From CAYUHK01 sp964475165 (GTDB taxonomy: Bacteria > Verrucomicrobiota > Kiritimatiellia > JAAZAB01), in the NCBI GenBank assembly GCA_964475165.1, contig CAYYVN010000012.1, forward strand, positions 1 through 45,747: a DNA stretch of 45,747 nt, written 5' to 3'. Below the pieces are notes generated by a model. That model worked only from the letters and a program-made list of their open reading frames with translations, was not told the DNA's origin and did no database searches. Positions 32,388 to 40,410 of this stretch are shown in pieces. Within the stretch, counting starts at the first letter, position 1; the number at the start of each line of letters is the position of its first letter. Both the position numbers and the translations under genes were made by a program.

Positions 32388-33278
32388 CGGTGTTTGGCCA
32401 GAGGGGGCTTGCTCAAGCGCCAGGGGCTGGGTCCGCCAGCGCCGGTGAATCCAGGTCCATTGCTCCGGATGCTCGCGGATAGCCGCCTCGATGATGGCCG
32501 TATAGGCCTGCGTAGCGCGTTGAATGGTCTGGGGCTGACGATCGGGCGGCGGGGCCAAGGCCGGCTGCACGGTGATTTGGTGATGGCCATCCGGCCGCCG
32601 CGTGCAAAAGACCGGGATCACCGGACTGCCAGCCATGGCGCTCAGTAAAGCCAAGCCAGGCGAAGTGCAAGCGGGGCGTCCAAAGAAATCCACAAAAATA
32701 CCCTGATGACGCTTCATGTTCTGATCGAGGATGAACCCCAGCATTTCATTGGCGCGTAAGGCGGCCAGGCAGGCGCGGAAAGAGCCCCGATGCGGCACTG
32801 TTTTAACCTGGTAGCGGCGACGCAGTTGGATCCAATAATCGTTCAAGATAGCCGGTTTGACGGTCTTGGTGATAACGGTAATGGGGATCTCAAAGAAACA
32901 GGCGATCATGGCCGGCAGCTGAAAGTGACCGAGATGCGCGGTCAACATCAGCGCCCCACGCCCCTGGCTGAGGGCCTGGCGGATGATCTCCAGGCCCTCC
33001 AGGGAAACATTACGCTCCAGCCAGGCGCGATCGAGCTGGGTCAATTGCAAGGTCTCCATGATGACCCGCCCCAGATTCTCATAGGACCCGGCGCTGAGCG
33101 CGCGGTATGCGGCCGCGCTTCTATTGGGCAGGCAACGCCGCAGGGTGCGCTCGACCTCGGCGCGACGATAACGCAAGAGCGAGCCGAGCAACCAGCCCAC
33201 GCGCCGGCCCCAAATGGCGGCACGCTCATTAGAAAGCCGCGCACCCAAAGACGGCAGCCATTTGAGGATGATTTGCAT
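32379..33278 (-). CDS. LpxL/HtrB-family lipid A acyltransferase-like protein
   Basis: Peripheral or single-pass inner-membrane protein of 299 residues of the LpxL/LpxM acyltransferase family, which adds a secondary acyl chain to Kdo-lipid A or related lipids. Visible features: GALMLTAHLGHFQLP (catalytic His115), PITVITKTVKPA, GFILDQNMKRHQGIFVDFFGRPACTSPGLALLS (typical of the family) and a C-terminal RRWRT. The residue five after the His, normally Glu (HxxxxE, e.g. HLGNWE), is Gln (Q120, codon CAG). That may weaken catalysis or mark a subgroup. GGGGAG lies 8 nt before the ATG. The neighbouring LPS-kinase fusion and OmpA genes support an outer-membrane role. Confidence 0.82.
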   Translation of the reverse strand: MQIILKWLPSLGARLSNERAAIWGRRVGWLLGSLLRYRRAEVERTLRRCLPNRSAAAYRALSAGSYENLGRVIMETLQLTQLDRAWLERNVSLEGLEIIRQALSQGRGALMLTAHLGHFQLPAMIACFFEIPITVITKTVKPAILNDYWIQLRRRYQVKTVPHRGSFRACLAALRANEMLGFILDQNMKRHQGIFVDFFGRPACTSPGLALLSAMAGSPVIPVFCTRRPDGHHQITVQPALAPPPDRQPQTIQRATQAYTAIIEAAIREHPEQWTWIHRRWRTQPLALEQAPSGQTPPP

Positions 33279-33336
33279 ACATCAAGCTCCCCGGGAACAT
33301 AGCCAACCGATACGGCATGGAAGAGGAATGGACCGG

Positions 33337-35787
33337 CTAAGCCGACGCGCCGGCCTTTTGCACGAACTTAAAATGGCCCTTTTCCAGCACCACTCTCACC
33401 GTCGCCGGCCCGGAAATCTGCCCGGTCAAAATGGCTTCGGCCAGCGGATCCTGCAAATGCTTTTCGACGGCGCGGCGCAGGGGCCGGGCGCCATAGGCTT
33501 CGTCGTAGCCTTGCTCCATCAGCAAATTCTTGGCGGCCGCCGTCAGTTGCACATGAATGTTTTTAGCGGCAATGCGCTCCAGAACCTTGGCCAGTTCCAG
33601 ATCCAGAATGCCACTGATATCCGCGCGCGACAACTGCCGGAAGACAATCACGTTATCCACCCGGTTGAGCAGCTCGGGTCGGAAGGTGCGCTTGGCTTCA
33701 TCCAACATGCGCTGTTTCATCTGTTCAAAACTGGCCTCCGAGCTGGCCTTGCCAAAGCCCAGGCCCGCGCCGCTTTTGGCCAGATTGGCGCCAAGATTGG
33801 TGGTCATGATCACCACCGTGTTACGGAAGTTGACCCGGCGCCCCAGACTATCGGTCAACATGCCTTCCTCCAATATCTGCAGCAAGATATGCATGACGTC
33901 CGGATGAGCTTTATCGATCTCATCGAACAACACCACCGAATAGGGTTTGCGGCGGACTTTTTCGGTCAACTGCCCGCCCTCATCATGGCCCACATATCCG
34001 GGCGGCGAGCCCACCATGCGCGAGACCATATATTTATCCATGTATTCCGACATATCCAATTGGATCAGCGCATCCGCATCATGAAACATATAATCGGCCA
34101 AGGCCCTGGCCAGGAGGGTCTTGCCGACGCCGGTCGGACCCAGAAAAATAAAAGAGCCGATGGGACGGCGCGGATCCTTGAGATCAGCTCGAGAGCGGCG
34201 CAGGGCTTTGGCCAAGGTGACCACGGCCTCGCGCTGCCCCACAACCGTTTTTTCCAGTTCAGCTTCCATGGAGAGCAGCCGGTTGGCTTCACCCTCATCC
34301 AAGCTGGTCAGGGGCACGCCGGTCCACTTGGCGATAACAGACATGATCTCTTTTTCGGTGATAATGCGTGTTTTTTTATCCTGGGCTTGGCGCCATTTAT
34401 GCATGGCTTTCTCGAATTTCTCGCGCGCGGCGCGCTCCTGATCTCGCCATTTGGCGGCCTCCTCGAACTGCTGGCCGCGGATGGCTTCTTCCTTGCGCGC
34501 CTTGAGATCGGCGATTTTCTTATCGGCCCGTTTCAGGGCCGCGGGGCGCGTCAAGGTGGCGATGCGCGCATGGGCGCCGGCTTCATCGATCAGGTCGATG
34601 GCTTTATCGGGCAGGAAACGCCCGCTGATATGGCGATGGGCCAGGCGCACGGCAGCTTCCAGGGCGGCATCGTTGAACTGCACTTTGTGATGCTCTTCAT
34701 AGCGCCGCCGCAGGCCTTTGAGAATCTCAATGGCTTCCTCAACGGTCGGTTCATCCACGATAATGGTCTGAAAGCGCCGTTCGAGAGCCGAATCCTTTTC
34801 GATATGCTTGCGGTATTCATTCAGAGTGGTGGCGCCAATACATTGAAACTCGCCACGGGAAAGCGCCGGCTTGATGATGTTGGAGGCATCCATGGCGCCT
34901 TCGGCGCTACCCGCCCCGACGATCGTATGCAATTCATCGAGAAACAAGATCACATTTTGAGCCCGGCGCACTTCATCCATCACGGCCTTGATGCGTTCCT
35001 CGAATTGACCACGATACTTGGTGCCGGCAACCATCAGCGCCATATCCAAGGTGATCACCATTTTATCGACCAATAGTTCCGGCACTTCACCATCCGCTAT
35101 TTTCTGGGCCAGTCCCTCCACCAGAGCCGTCTTGCCCACCCCCGCCTCGCCGAGCAGCACGGGATTATTTTTGGTGCGCCGACAGAGAATCTGAATGATA
35201 CGCATGATTTCCTGGCTGCGCCCGATCACCGGATCCAGACCGCCTTTTTGGGCCAGTTCGGTCAGATTGCGCCCAAAAGCATTCAGGGCCGGCGTCTTAA
35301 CACTGTGCGGCTTGGCGGGGGCCGCGCCCGCTGAGGCCTCCATCTCAAAATTGGGATCCAGCTCTTTGAGCACTTCGGCGCGCGTGCGCTCCAGATCCAC
35401 ATTCAGATTTTTAAGGACGCGCGCGGCGACGCCTTCTTCCTCGCCCAGCAACCCCAAGAGGAGATGCTCGGTGCCAATATAGCCGTGGTTGAGCGCTTTG
35501 GCTTCAGCGGCCGCCAGGCTCAGCACCTTCTTGGCGCGCGGTGTCAGGGGCAGCCCACCGGCGGTCTTGATCTCCGGACCCTGGCCAACCGCTTTTTCCA
35601 CTTCCAGGCGCAGGGCGGCCAGATCAACTCCCATATGTTCCAAAGCGCTGACCGCGACGCCCTCGCCCAGGGCAATCAGGCCCAGCAGCAAATGTTCCGT
35701 GCCGATATAGGGATGATTGAAGCGCTCGGCTTCCTTATGCGATAAGACGCGAATAACTTGTTGAGCACGCGGTGTAAATTCACTCAT
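33337..35787 (-). CDS. clpC: ATP-dependent Clp protease ATP-binding subunit ClpC
   Basis: AAA+ unfoldase of 816 residues that feeds proteins to ClpP. Two Clp_N repeats (1-150), AAA1 with Walker A GEAGVGKT (213-220), a middle domain carrying a UVR motif (about 423-457, ADKKIADLKARKEEAI...QQFEEAAKWRDQE), and AAA2 with Walker A GPTGVGKT (550-557) and Walker B LFDEID (620-625). GLGF near 675 is a candidate ClpP-docking loop. In Bacillus, McsB-made phosphoarginine on substrates binds the ClpC N-domain; mcsA and mcsB lie directly upstream here. AAGGAG is 8 nt before the ATG. No clpP or ctsR is in the window. Confidence 0.96.
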   Translation of the reverse strand: MSEFTPRAQQVIRVLSHKEAERFNHPYIGTEHLLLGLIALGEGVAVSALEHMGVDLAALRLEVEKAVGQGPEIKTAGGLPLTPRAKKVLSLAAAEAKALNHGYIGTEHLLLGLLGEEEGVAARVLKNLNVDLERTRAEVLKELDPNFEMEASAGAAPAKPHSVKTPALNAFGRNLTELAQKGGLDPVIGRSQEIMRIIQILCRRTKNNPVLLGEAGVGKTALVEGLAQKIADGEVPELLVDKMVITLDMALMVAGTKYRGQFEERIKAVMDEVRRAQNVILFLDELHTIVGAGSAEGAMDASNIIKPALSRGEFQCIGATTLNEYRKHIEKDSALERRFQTIIVDEPTVEEAIEILKGLRRRYEEHHKVQFNDAALEAAVRLAHRHISGRFLPDKAIDLIDEAGAHARIATLTRPAALKRADKKIADLKARKEEAIRGQQFEEAAKWRDQERAAREKFEKAMHKWRQAQDKKTRIITEKEIMSVIAKWTGVPLTSLDEGEANRLLSMEAELEKTVVGQREAVVTLAKALRRSRADLKDPRRPIGSFIFLGPTGVGKTLLARALADYMFHDADALIQLDMSEYMDKYMVSRMVGSPPGYVGHDEGGQLTEKVRRKPYSVVLFDEIDKAHPDVMHILLQILEEGMLTDSLGRRVNFRNTVVIMTTNLGANLAKSGAGLGFGKASSEASFEQMKQRMLDEAKRTFRPELLNRVDNVIVFRQLSRADISGILDLELAKVLERIAAKNIHVQLTAAAKNLLMEQGYDEAYGARPLRRAVEKHLQDPLAEAILTGQISGPATVRVVLEKGHFKFVQKAGASA

Positions 35788-35843
35788 CTATAAGGCTCCT
35801 TGTAAGCTGTATCCTGCCGGGGTGCGCGCCGGAAACCCCGGAA

Positions 35844-36917
35844 TCATGAAGTCGGGCCTGAGCGGCGTTGGGCGGCCAGCCGCTCGCGCACCAGGCGCGC
35901 CCGCGCCAGGTCACGTTTTTCGGCGCCAATAGTCTTACCCTGCCATTTTTGCAAATGCCCGGGCTGAATCAAGATAAAAAGCTCGTCAATCACCGTGCGC
36001 GACCAATCGCTGACGAGCCCCAACTCAATCCCCAGCCGCAAAGCCGAGAGCAGATCGAGGGTTTCTTTGGAATTGAGCAGATAGGCCTGCGACATGATGC
36101 CATAGGCGCGCCCGATATGATCTCGCAAGGAGATTTCCCGCTGCTGGACCAGGCGCGCACGCGCATTCTTCTCATGCTCAGCAATCTCCAAGACTATCTG
36201 TTCCAGCCGGCTGATAATGGCGCTCTCCTTCTCGCCCAAGGTCACTTGGTTGGATATCTGGAACATATTGCCGGCGGCATCGGTGCCTTCACCCCATAAG
36301 CCGCGGACGACCAAACCGATCTTTTGCACGCCCTTGATGATGCCCTCGATTTCGTTCATCAGCACCAACCCCGGCAAATGCACCATGACGCTGGCGCGCA
36401 TGCCGGTACCGATATTCGTGGGGCAGGCTGTAAAATAACCCCAGCGCGGCGAAAACGCATAGGATACCCGGCTTTCGATCTCCGTATCCAAGGCATCTAT
36501 AGCTTGCCAACAACGCATGATATCCAGGCCGGCGGCCATGGCTTGCATGCGCAGATGATCCTCCTCATTGAGCATGACCGCCAGCGATTCGTCGCGCTTG
36601 AGGATCAAGCCGCTGCCGCGGCCCTTCACCGCCAGATCGCGGCTCATCAGGTGCCGCTCCACCAACACATCGCGATCAACCCGCGAAAGCTCGGCCATCT
36701 CAAAAACCAGCGGATCCGCCAGTTGCGGCAAGGGCTCCAAGAGCGGCCGCAATTCATCCCACAGGCGTTGCGATTCCTCAACGGCCGCCCAGCCCGGAAA
36801 GAAGCGGTTGGCCACATTACGCGCCAGCCGTACCCGGCTGCTGACCATAACGCCATCGCCGGCGCGCTCATGGAGCCAGGCCCCCGGCTGTTTCCATAAA
36901 TCATCCGGCAGTTTCAT
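35844..36917 (-). CDS. mcsB: Protein-arginine kinase McsB
   Basis: Phosphagen-kinase-fold enzyme of 357 residues that phosphorylates arginines in proteins and marks them for ClpCP. Opening MVSSRVRLARNVANRFFP gives the nucleotide-binding Arg residues; GYFTACPTNIGTGMRASVMVHLPGLV contains the catalytic-loop Cys typical of McsB; and the C-terminus has EKRDLARARLV (R335, D336), the RDxxRA motif of the allosteric phosphoarginine pocket. Its presence argues that the regulated, McsB-specific form is intact rather than a creatine-kinase-like relative. The ATG overlaps the mcsA stop (ATGA), so the two are coupled, as in other mcsAB operons. Confidence 0.95.
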   Translation of the reverse strand: MKLPDDLWKQPGAWLHERAGDGVMVSSRVRLARNVANRFFPGWAAVEESQRLWDELRPLLEPLPQLADPLVFEMAELSRVDRDVLVERHLMSRDLAVKGRGSGLILKRDESLAVMLNEEDHLRMQAMAAGLDIMRCWQAIDALDTEIESRVSYAFSPRWGYFTACPTNIGTGMRASVMVHLPGLVLMNEIEGIIKGVQKIGLVVRGLWGEGTDAAGNMFQISNQVTLGEKESAIISRLEQIVLEIAEHEKNARARLVQQREISLRDHIGRAYGIMSQAYLLNSKETLDLLSALRLGIELGLVSDWSRTVIDELFILIQPGHLQKWQGKTIGAEKRDLARARLVRERLAAQRRSGPTS

Positions 36918-37423
36918 GATGTCTTCTTGGGCGGAGAACGCACCGGTTTATTTAAACATTCACGAATCTGATCGCGGAAACGGGCGGCGGCCTCATAATC
37001 CTCGGCCTGCACAGCGGCATCCAAAGCCTCGCGGAGCTCGGTCAGCTGCGTCAGTGAGGGCGTATCCTGCACGATACAGGCCGGCAGCTTGCCGACATGC
37101 TGCTTACCGCGATGCATGGCTTCCAGCAAAGGCTCCAGTTCCGTGCTGAAAGCTTCGTAACAGGCCGGGCAACCCAGGCGGGAAACCTTCTTGAAATCCA
37201 CGAAGGACATGCGGCATTGCGGACAAACCTTGGGCTTGGCTTCCGAGGGCTCCTTCTCGGAGCCTAAACCCAGAAGCACATCGGTGATCGAAACCGAGGC
37301 GGCATCTTTCAAGCCGCTGCTGGCCGCGCAGGCCGAACACAGATGGGCTTTCTTAACTTTATCATTGATCACCAGCGTCAGGAAGGTCGTGGCCTGATTC
37401 TTGCCGCACATTTCACATAACAT
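36914..37423 (-). CDS. mcsA: McsA, zinc-binding activator of the arginine kinase
   Basis: Small adaptor of 169 residues that activates McsB. It holds paired zinc-binding cysteines: C3/C6 in LCEMCGKN, C29/C32 in HLCSACA, C67/C70 in KVCPQCRMSF and C85/C88 in GCPACYEAF, with a UVR-type coiled coil at the C-terminus (LTQLTELREALDAAVQAEDY). Order mcsA - mcsB - clpC is the Firmicutes arrangement without the ctsR repressor. AAGGGG precedes the ATG. It begins 46 nt after ilvE and may share its promoter. Residues around the Cys pairs match the family. Confidence 0.92.
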   Translation of the reverse strand: MLCEMCGKNQATTFLTLVINDKVKKAHLCSACAASSGLKDAASVSITDVLLGLGSEKEPSEAKPKVCPQCRMSFVDFKKVSRLGCPACYEAFSTELEPLLEAMHRGKQHVGKLPACIVQDTPSLTQLTELREALDAAVQAEDYEAAARFRDQIRECLNKPVRSPPKKTS

Positions 37424-37469
37424 CTGGCACCCCTTCCTGGGCCGCTGCTCGGGCTGGCTGGACTGGATT

Positions 37470-38339
37470 TTATTCGATGGGCGTGCCGCTGCTCTGGGCT
37501 AAGGCATGGAAACTGGCCATCAGATCCCGCGTGCGCCGACCCGGCCGACCGCTGCCTATAACGCGCCCATCCATATTGACCACGCTGATGATCTCGGCGG
37601 CCGTACCCGTCAGAAACATCTCGTCGGCCGTATACAAATCATAGCGGGTCAAGTTGGCCTCGGCAGTGGCATAGCCCCGCTGACGCGCCAGATCCAGCAC
37701 CAGATTGCGCGTGATCCCTTCCAGCGCGCCGGCGCTAACCGGAGGAGTCAGCAGCTGTTGACCCTTGAAGATAAAGATGTTGTCGCCGGAAGCCTCAGCC
37801 ACATTGCCTTGCGCATTGAGCATGACGGCCTCCTCCGCGCCAGCATTGAGGGCTTCGATTTTGGCCATAATATTATTCAAATAATTCAGGCTCTTGATGC
37901 AGGGTGAAAGCGACTCATTATGATTGCGCAAGGTGCCCACGGTAACAACTTTTAAGCCCCGCTCATAGAGGGACTCACTGTAAAGCTGAATCTTATCGGC
38001 GATGATGATGACCTGCGGTTGGCGGCAGGTATAAGGGTTCAAGCCCAGCGTGCCAACGCCGCGCGTAACCAGCGGGCGCACATAGCCATTGACGATACGG
38101 TTGGCTTTGCAGGTGGCGATCACCGCGCGCTGCAAGGCCTGGCGGCTCTGAGGTATTTTGAGCACAATGGCCCGCGCCGAACGGAAGAGCCGTTCAATAT
38201 GCTCCTCCAACATAAACAAGCGGCCGTTATAGGCACGGATACCCTCAAAGACCCCATCCCCATATAACAGGCCATGATCAAAAACGGAGATTTTAGCGTC
38301 CTGACGCCGCCGCAGTTTGCCATTTATATATATTTTCAT
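37470..38339 (-). CDS. ilvE: Branched-chain amino-acid aminotransferase (class IV)
   Basis: PLP-dependent transaminase of 289 residues that makes leucine, isoleucine and valine from their keto-acids. Fold-type IV features: VFDHGLLYGDGVFEGIRAYNG at the N-terminus, PLP-Lys149 in CIKSLNYLNNIMAKIEA, EAVMLNAQGNVAEASGDNIFI and the C-terminal DEMFLTGTAAEIISV. The family overlaps with D-amino-acid aminotransferases and aminodeoxychorismate lyases, but motif detail fits IlvE. The ATG at 38339 is behind AGAGG at 4 nt and GGAG further up; a TTG 18 bases upstream is the only alternative. It is first in a unit with mcsA, mcsB and clpC. Confidence 0.9.
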   Translation of the reverse strand: MKIYINGKLRRRQDAKISVFDHGLLYGDGVFEGIRAYNGRLFMLEEHIERLFRSARAIVLKIPQSRQALQRAVIATCKANRIVNGYVRPLVTRGVGTLGLNPYTCRQPQVIIIADKIQLYSESLYERGLKVVTVGTLRNHNESLSPCIKSLNYLNNIMAKIEALNAGAEEAVMLNAQGNVAEASGDNIFIFKGQQLLTPPVSAGALEGITRNLVLDLARQRGYATAEANLTRYDLYTADEMFLTGTAAEIISVVNMDGRVIGSGRPGRRTRDLMASFHALAQSSGTPIE

Positions 38340-38366
38340 AAGACCTCTTCTCCTCAATCAACCTGA

Positions 38367-38396
38367 AGTATAGCCGGGGGAGCGGCGCATACGCAA
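38367..38396 (-). promoter_or_regulatory. Candidate promoter of ilvE - mcsA - mcsB - clpC
   Basis: On the minus strand TTGCGT and TATACT lie 18 nt apart, about 30 nt ahead of the ilvE start. No second promoter is evident in the 46 nt before mcsA. I see no CIRCE or CtsR-type heptad repeat in this region. Confidence 0.5.
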
Positions 38397-38425
38397 GCTA
38401 AACTGTCAGCGCCGCCCAAACATCA

Positions 38426-39172
38426 TCAGACGGATACGCCGGCGGCCACCAGGCGGCCATCGCGCAACTCCAGCGTGCGCTGGCACCGCTGGGCCACGGT
38501 CTGGTTATGCGTCACCATGATGAGCGTATGGCCGGAGCGCCGCACCAGGCTCAGCAAGGCCTCCAGCACCTGAGCGCCGGTGGTCGCATCGAGATTGCCC
38601 GTGGGTTCATCGGCCAATAAGAGTTGCGGCTGGTTCATCAAGGCACGCACCAGAGCCACGCGTTGCTGTTCGCCACCCGAAAGCTCGCGCGGCAAATGAT
38701 CGGCGCGCTGCGCCAAACCCACCGCCCGCAGAAGCTCCAGCGCGCGCGGCCGCGCCGCGCCGGCCCAGCCCCGCCGGACGGCCAAAGGCATACGAATCAT
38801 GGTCGGCAGGAGCACATTCTCCAACACATCCAGCTCGGGCAATAGATGATAGAACTGAAAAACAAAGCCGATCTGCCGCGCGCGCAGGGCCGTCCGCTTG
38901 CGCGGCGTCAGTCCATAAAGATCCTGGCCCCCAAAAAACACCCGGCCGGCGCTGGGCGAATCCAGGCCGCCCAGGATATGCAATAAAGTGCTTTTACCAG
39001 CGCCACTGGCGCCAACGATGGCCACCGTTTCGCCGGGCGCCACGCTCAGTTCCACCTCTTTCAGGACCGGCAGCAGCGTGGGACCCATGCTGTAGATCTT
39101 GCTGAGCTTGACCGCCTGCAAGAGCGGCGGCGGCGAGGCGCTCGATGTTGGATGATCTGCTGGTTTATTCAT
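38426..39172 (-). CDS. lolD: Lipoprotein-releasing ABC transporter ATPase LolD-like
   Basis: Cytosolic ABC ATPase of 248 residues. Walker A GASGAGKST, Q-loop region GFVFQFYHLLPELDVLENVLLP, signature LSGGEQQRVALVRALM, Walker B LLLADEPTGNLD and switch His in MVTHNQ match the LolD/MacB (3.A.1.125) type. It powers release of lipoproteins from the inner membrane to a carrier protein in diderms. Its start overlaps the end of the LolC/E permease gene by 8 bases, so both are made together. The Pro/Ser-rich N-terminal extension is unremarkable. Confidence 0.93.
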   Translation of the reverse strand: MNKPADHPTSSASPPPLLQAVKLSKIYSMGPTLLPVLKEVELSVAPGETVAIVGASGAGKSTLLHILGGLDSPSAGRVFFGGQDLYGLTPRKRTALRARQIGFVFQFYHLLPELDVLENVLLPTMIRMPLAVRRGWAGAARPRALELLRAVGLAQRADHLPRELSGGEQQRVALVRALMNQPQLLLADEPTGNLDATTGAQVLEALLSLVRRSGHTLIMVTHNQTVAQRCQRTLELRDGRLVAAGVSV

Positions 39173-40400
39173 AGCGTAAAGCCTGAGCGGGATCGAGCCG
39201 GGCCGCCCGCCAAGCCGGCAAGAGACCGGCCAGGGTGCAAATGATCATCGATAAAATAACTACCCATAAAACATCCGCCAAGGAAGTGCGCGCCGGGATC
39301 TCGCTCAGATGATAAAGCTCCTTGGGAAATAACTCCATCTGCAACACCGCCGCCATCCAGCGCAGGAGCGCGTTGCGGTAATGCAGCATCACCAGCCCCA
39401 AGCCCAGCCCCAGCAGACAGCCCAGCAGGCCTTGAATCCAGCCCTGCCAGAAAAAAACACGCATGATGCTCCCCGAAGAAAAACCCAGCGCCTTCAAGAG
39501 CCCCACTTCCTTGGTCTTCTGAACCACCACGATGATCAAACTATTGGTGATCCCAAAGGCCGCCACCAGTACGATGAAAATCAGGAGGAAAAACATCATG
39601 TTCTTCTCCACGCGCAAGGCATCAAACAACTGGCGGTTCACATCCATCCAGCTTTTGACGCTCAGCCCCGGATAGGCCGCCGCCACCTGACTTACGATCC
39701 GCTGCCCGATCGTGCGCGCCTGATAGGGATCGTGGGTCATGACGCGCAAGGCATGCGCGCCGCTTTCCAGGCCATAGAGCTCGCGAGCCATGGCCATAGA
39801 CATCAGAATAAAACCGACATCATATTCCCACATGCCAATCTCAAAAATGCCGGCCACCTTCATCTCTTCCGGCAAGCTGACTTCATCCCGGCCGGCAATG
39901 AAGCTCTGCGGCGAATACACCAATAATTTATCGCCCAGGCCAATGCCCAAGCGCCGCGCCAATTCACAACCGATGATAACCTCATCATCATCCAGCGCGA
40001 AACGACCGGCCACCATATGATCCGCTAAACGGCTGACCTGTTTTTCCTCTGCCACTTCAATGCCCCGCATGAGCGGCGTCTGTACCAGGCCATTATATTG
40101 CACAAACACCAATCCCTGCACATAGGGCGCCACACCGGCCACTCCATCCACCTCGCGCACCGAGGCCGCCAAGCCTTGGGGATCCGTCAGGGTCTCGGCC
40201 TGCGTCAGGGTGATGTGGGCATCGAAGCCGAGGATTTTATCGCGCCACATATCATCAAAGCCGCTCATAACCGAGAGCACGATGATCAGCACCGCCACGC
40301 CCAACATCACGCCGATAACGGAAATCACGGAGATGACGGACAAGAAAGTCCGCTTGGGTTTCATGTATTTCAGCGCCAAAAATAGTGAGAAGGGAAGCAT
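39165..40400 (-). CDS. Lipoprotein-releasing ABC transporter permease LolC/LolE-like
   Basis: Integral inner-membrane protein of 411 residues with the LolC/LolE layout: FSLFLALKYMKPKRTFLSVIS before TM1 (VIGVMLGVAVLIIVLSVMSGF), a large periplasmic domain (about 55-265), then three membrane helices near the C-terminus. It extracts lipoproteins from the inner membrane. Only one permease gene is present beside LolD, unlike the LolC plus LolE pair of enterobacteria, so a homodimer of the LolF kind is likely. I placed the start at 40400 because the family begins MLPFSLFLALKYM; an ATG at 40418 overlapping the lysS stop by 8 bases adds six residues and may be the coupled start. Confidence 0.9.
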   Translation of the reverse strand: MLPFSLFLALKYMKPKRTFLSVISVISVIGVMLGVAVLIIVLSVMSGFDDMWRDKILGFDAHITLTQAETLTDPQGLAASVREVDGVAGVAPYVQGLVFVQYNGLVQTPLMRGIEVAEEKQVSRLADHMVAGRFALDDDEVIIGCELARRLGIGLGDKLLVYSPQSFIAGRDEVSLPEEMKVAGIFEIGMWEYDVGFILMSMAMARELYGLESGAHALRVMTHDPYQARTIGQRIVSQVAAAYPGLSVKSWMDVNRQLFDALRVEKNMMFFLLIFIVLVAAFGITNSLIIVVVQKTKEVGLLKALGFSSGSIMRVFFWQGWIQGLLGCLLGLGLGLVMLHYRNALLRWMAAVLQMELFPKELYHLSEIPARTSLADVLWVVILSMIICTLAGLLPAWRAARLDPAQALRYE

Positions 40401-40410
40401 AAGCCAACCA

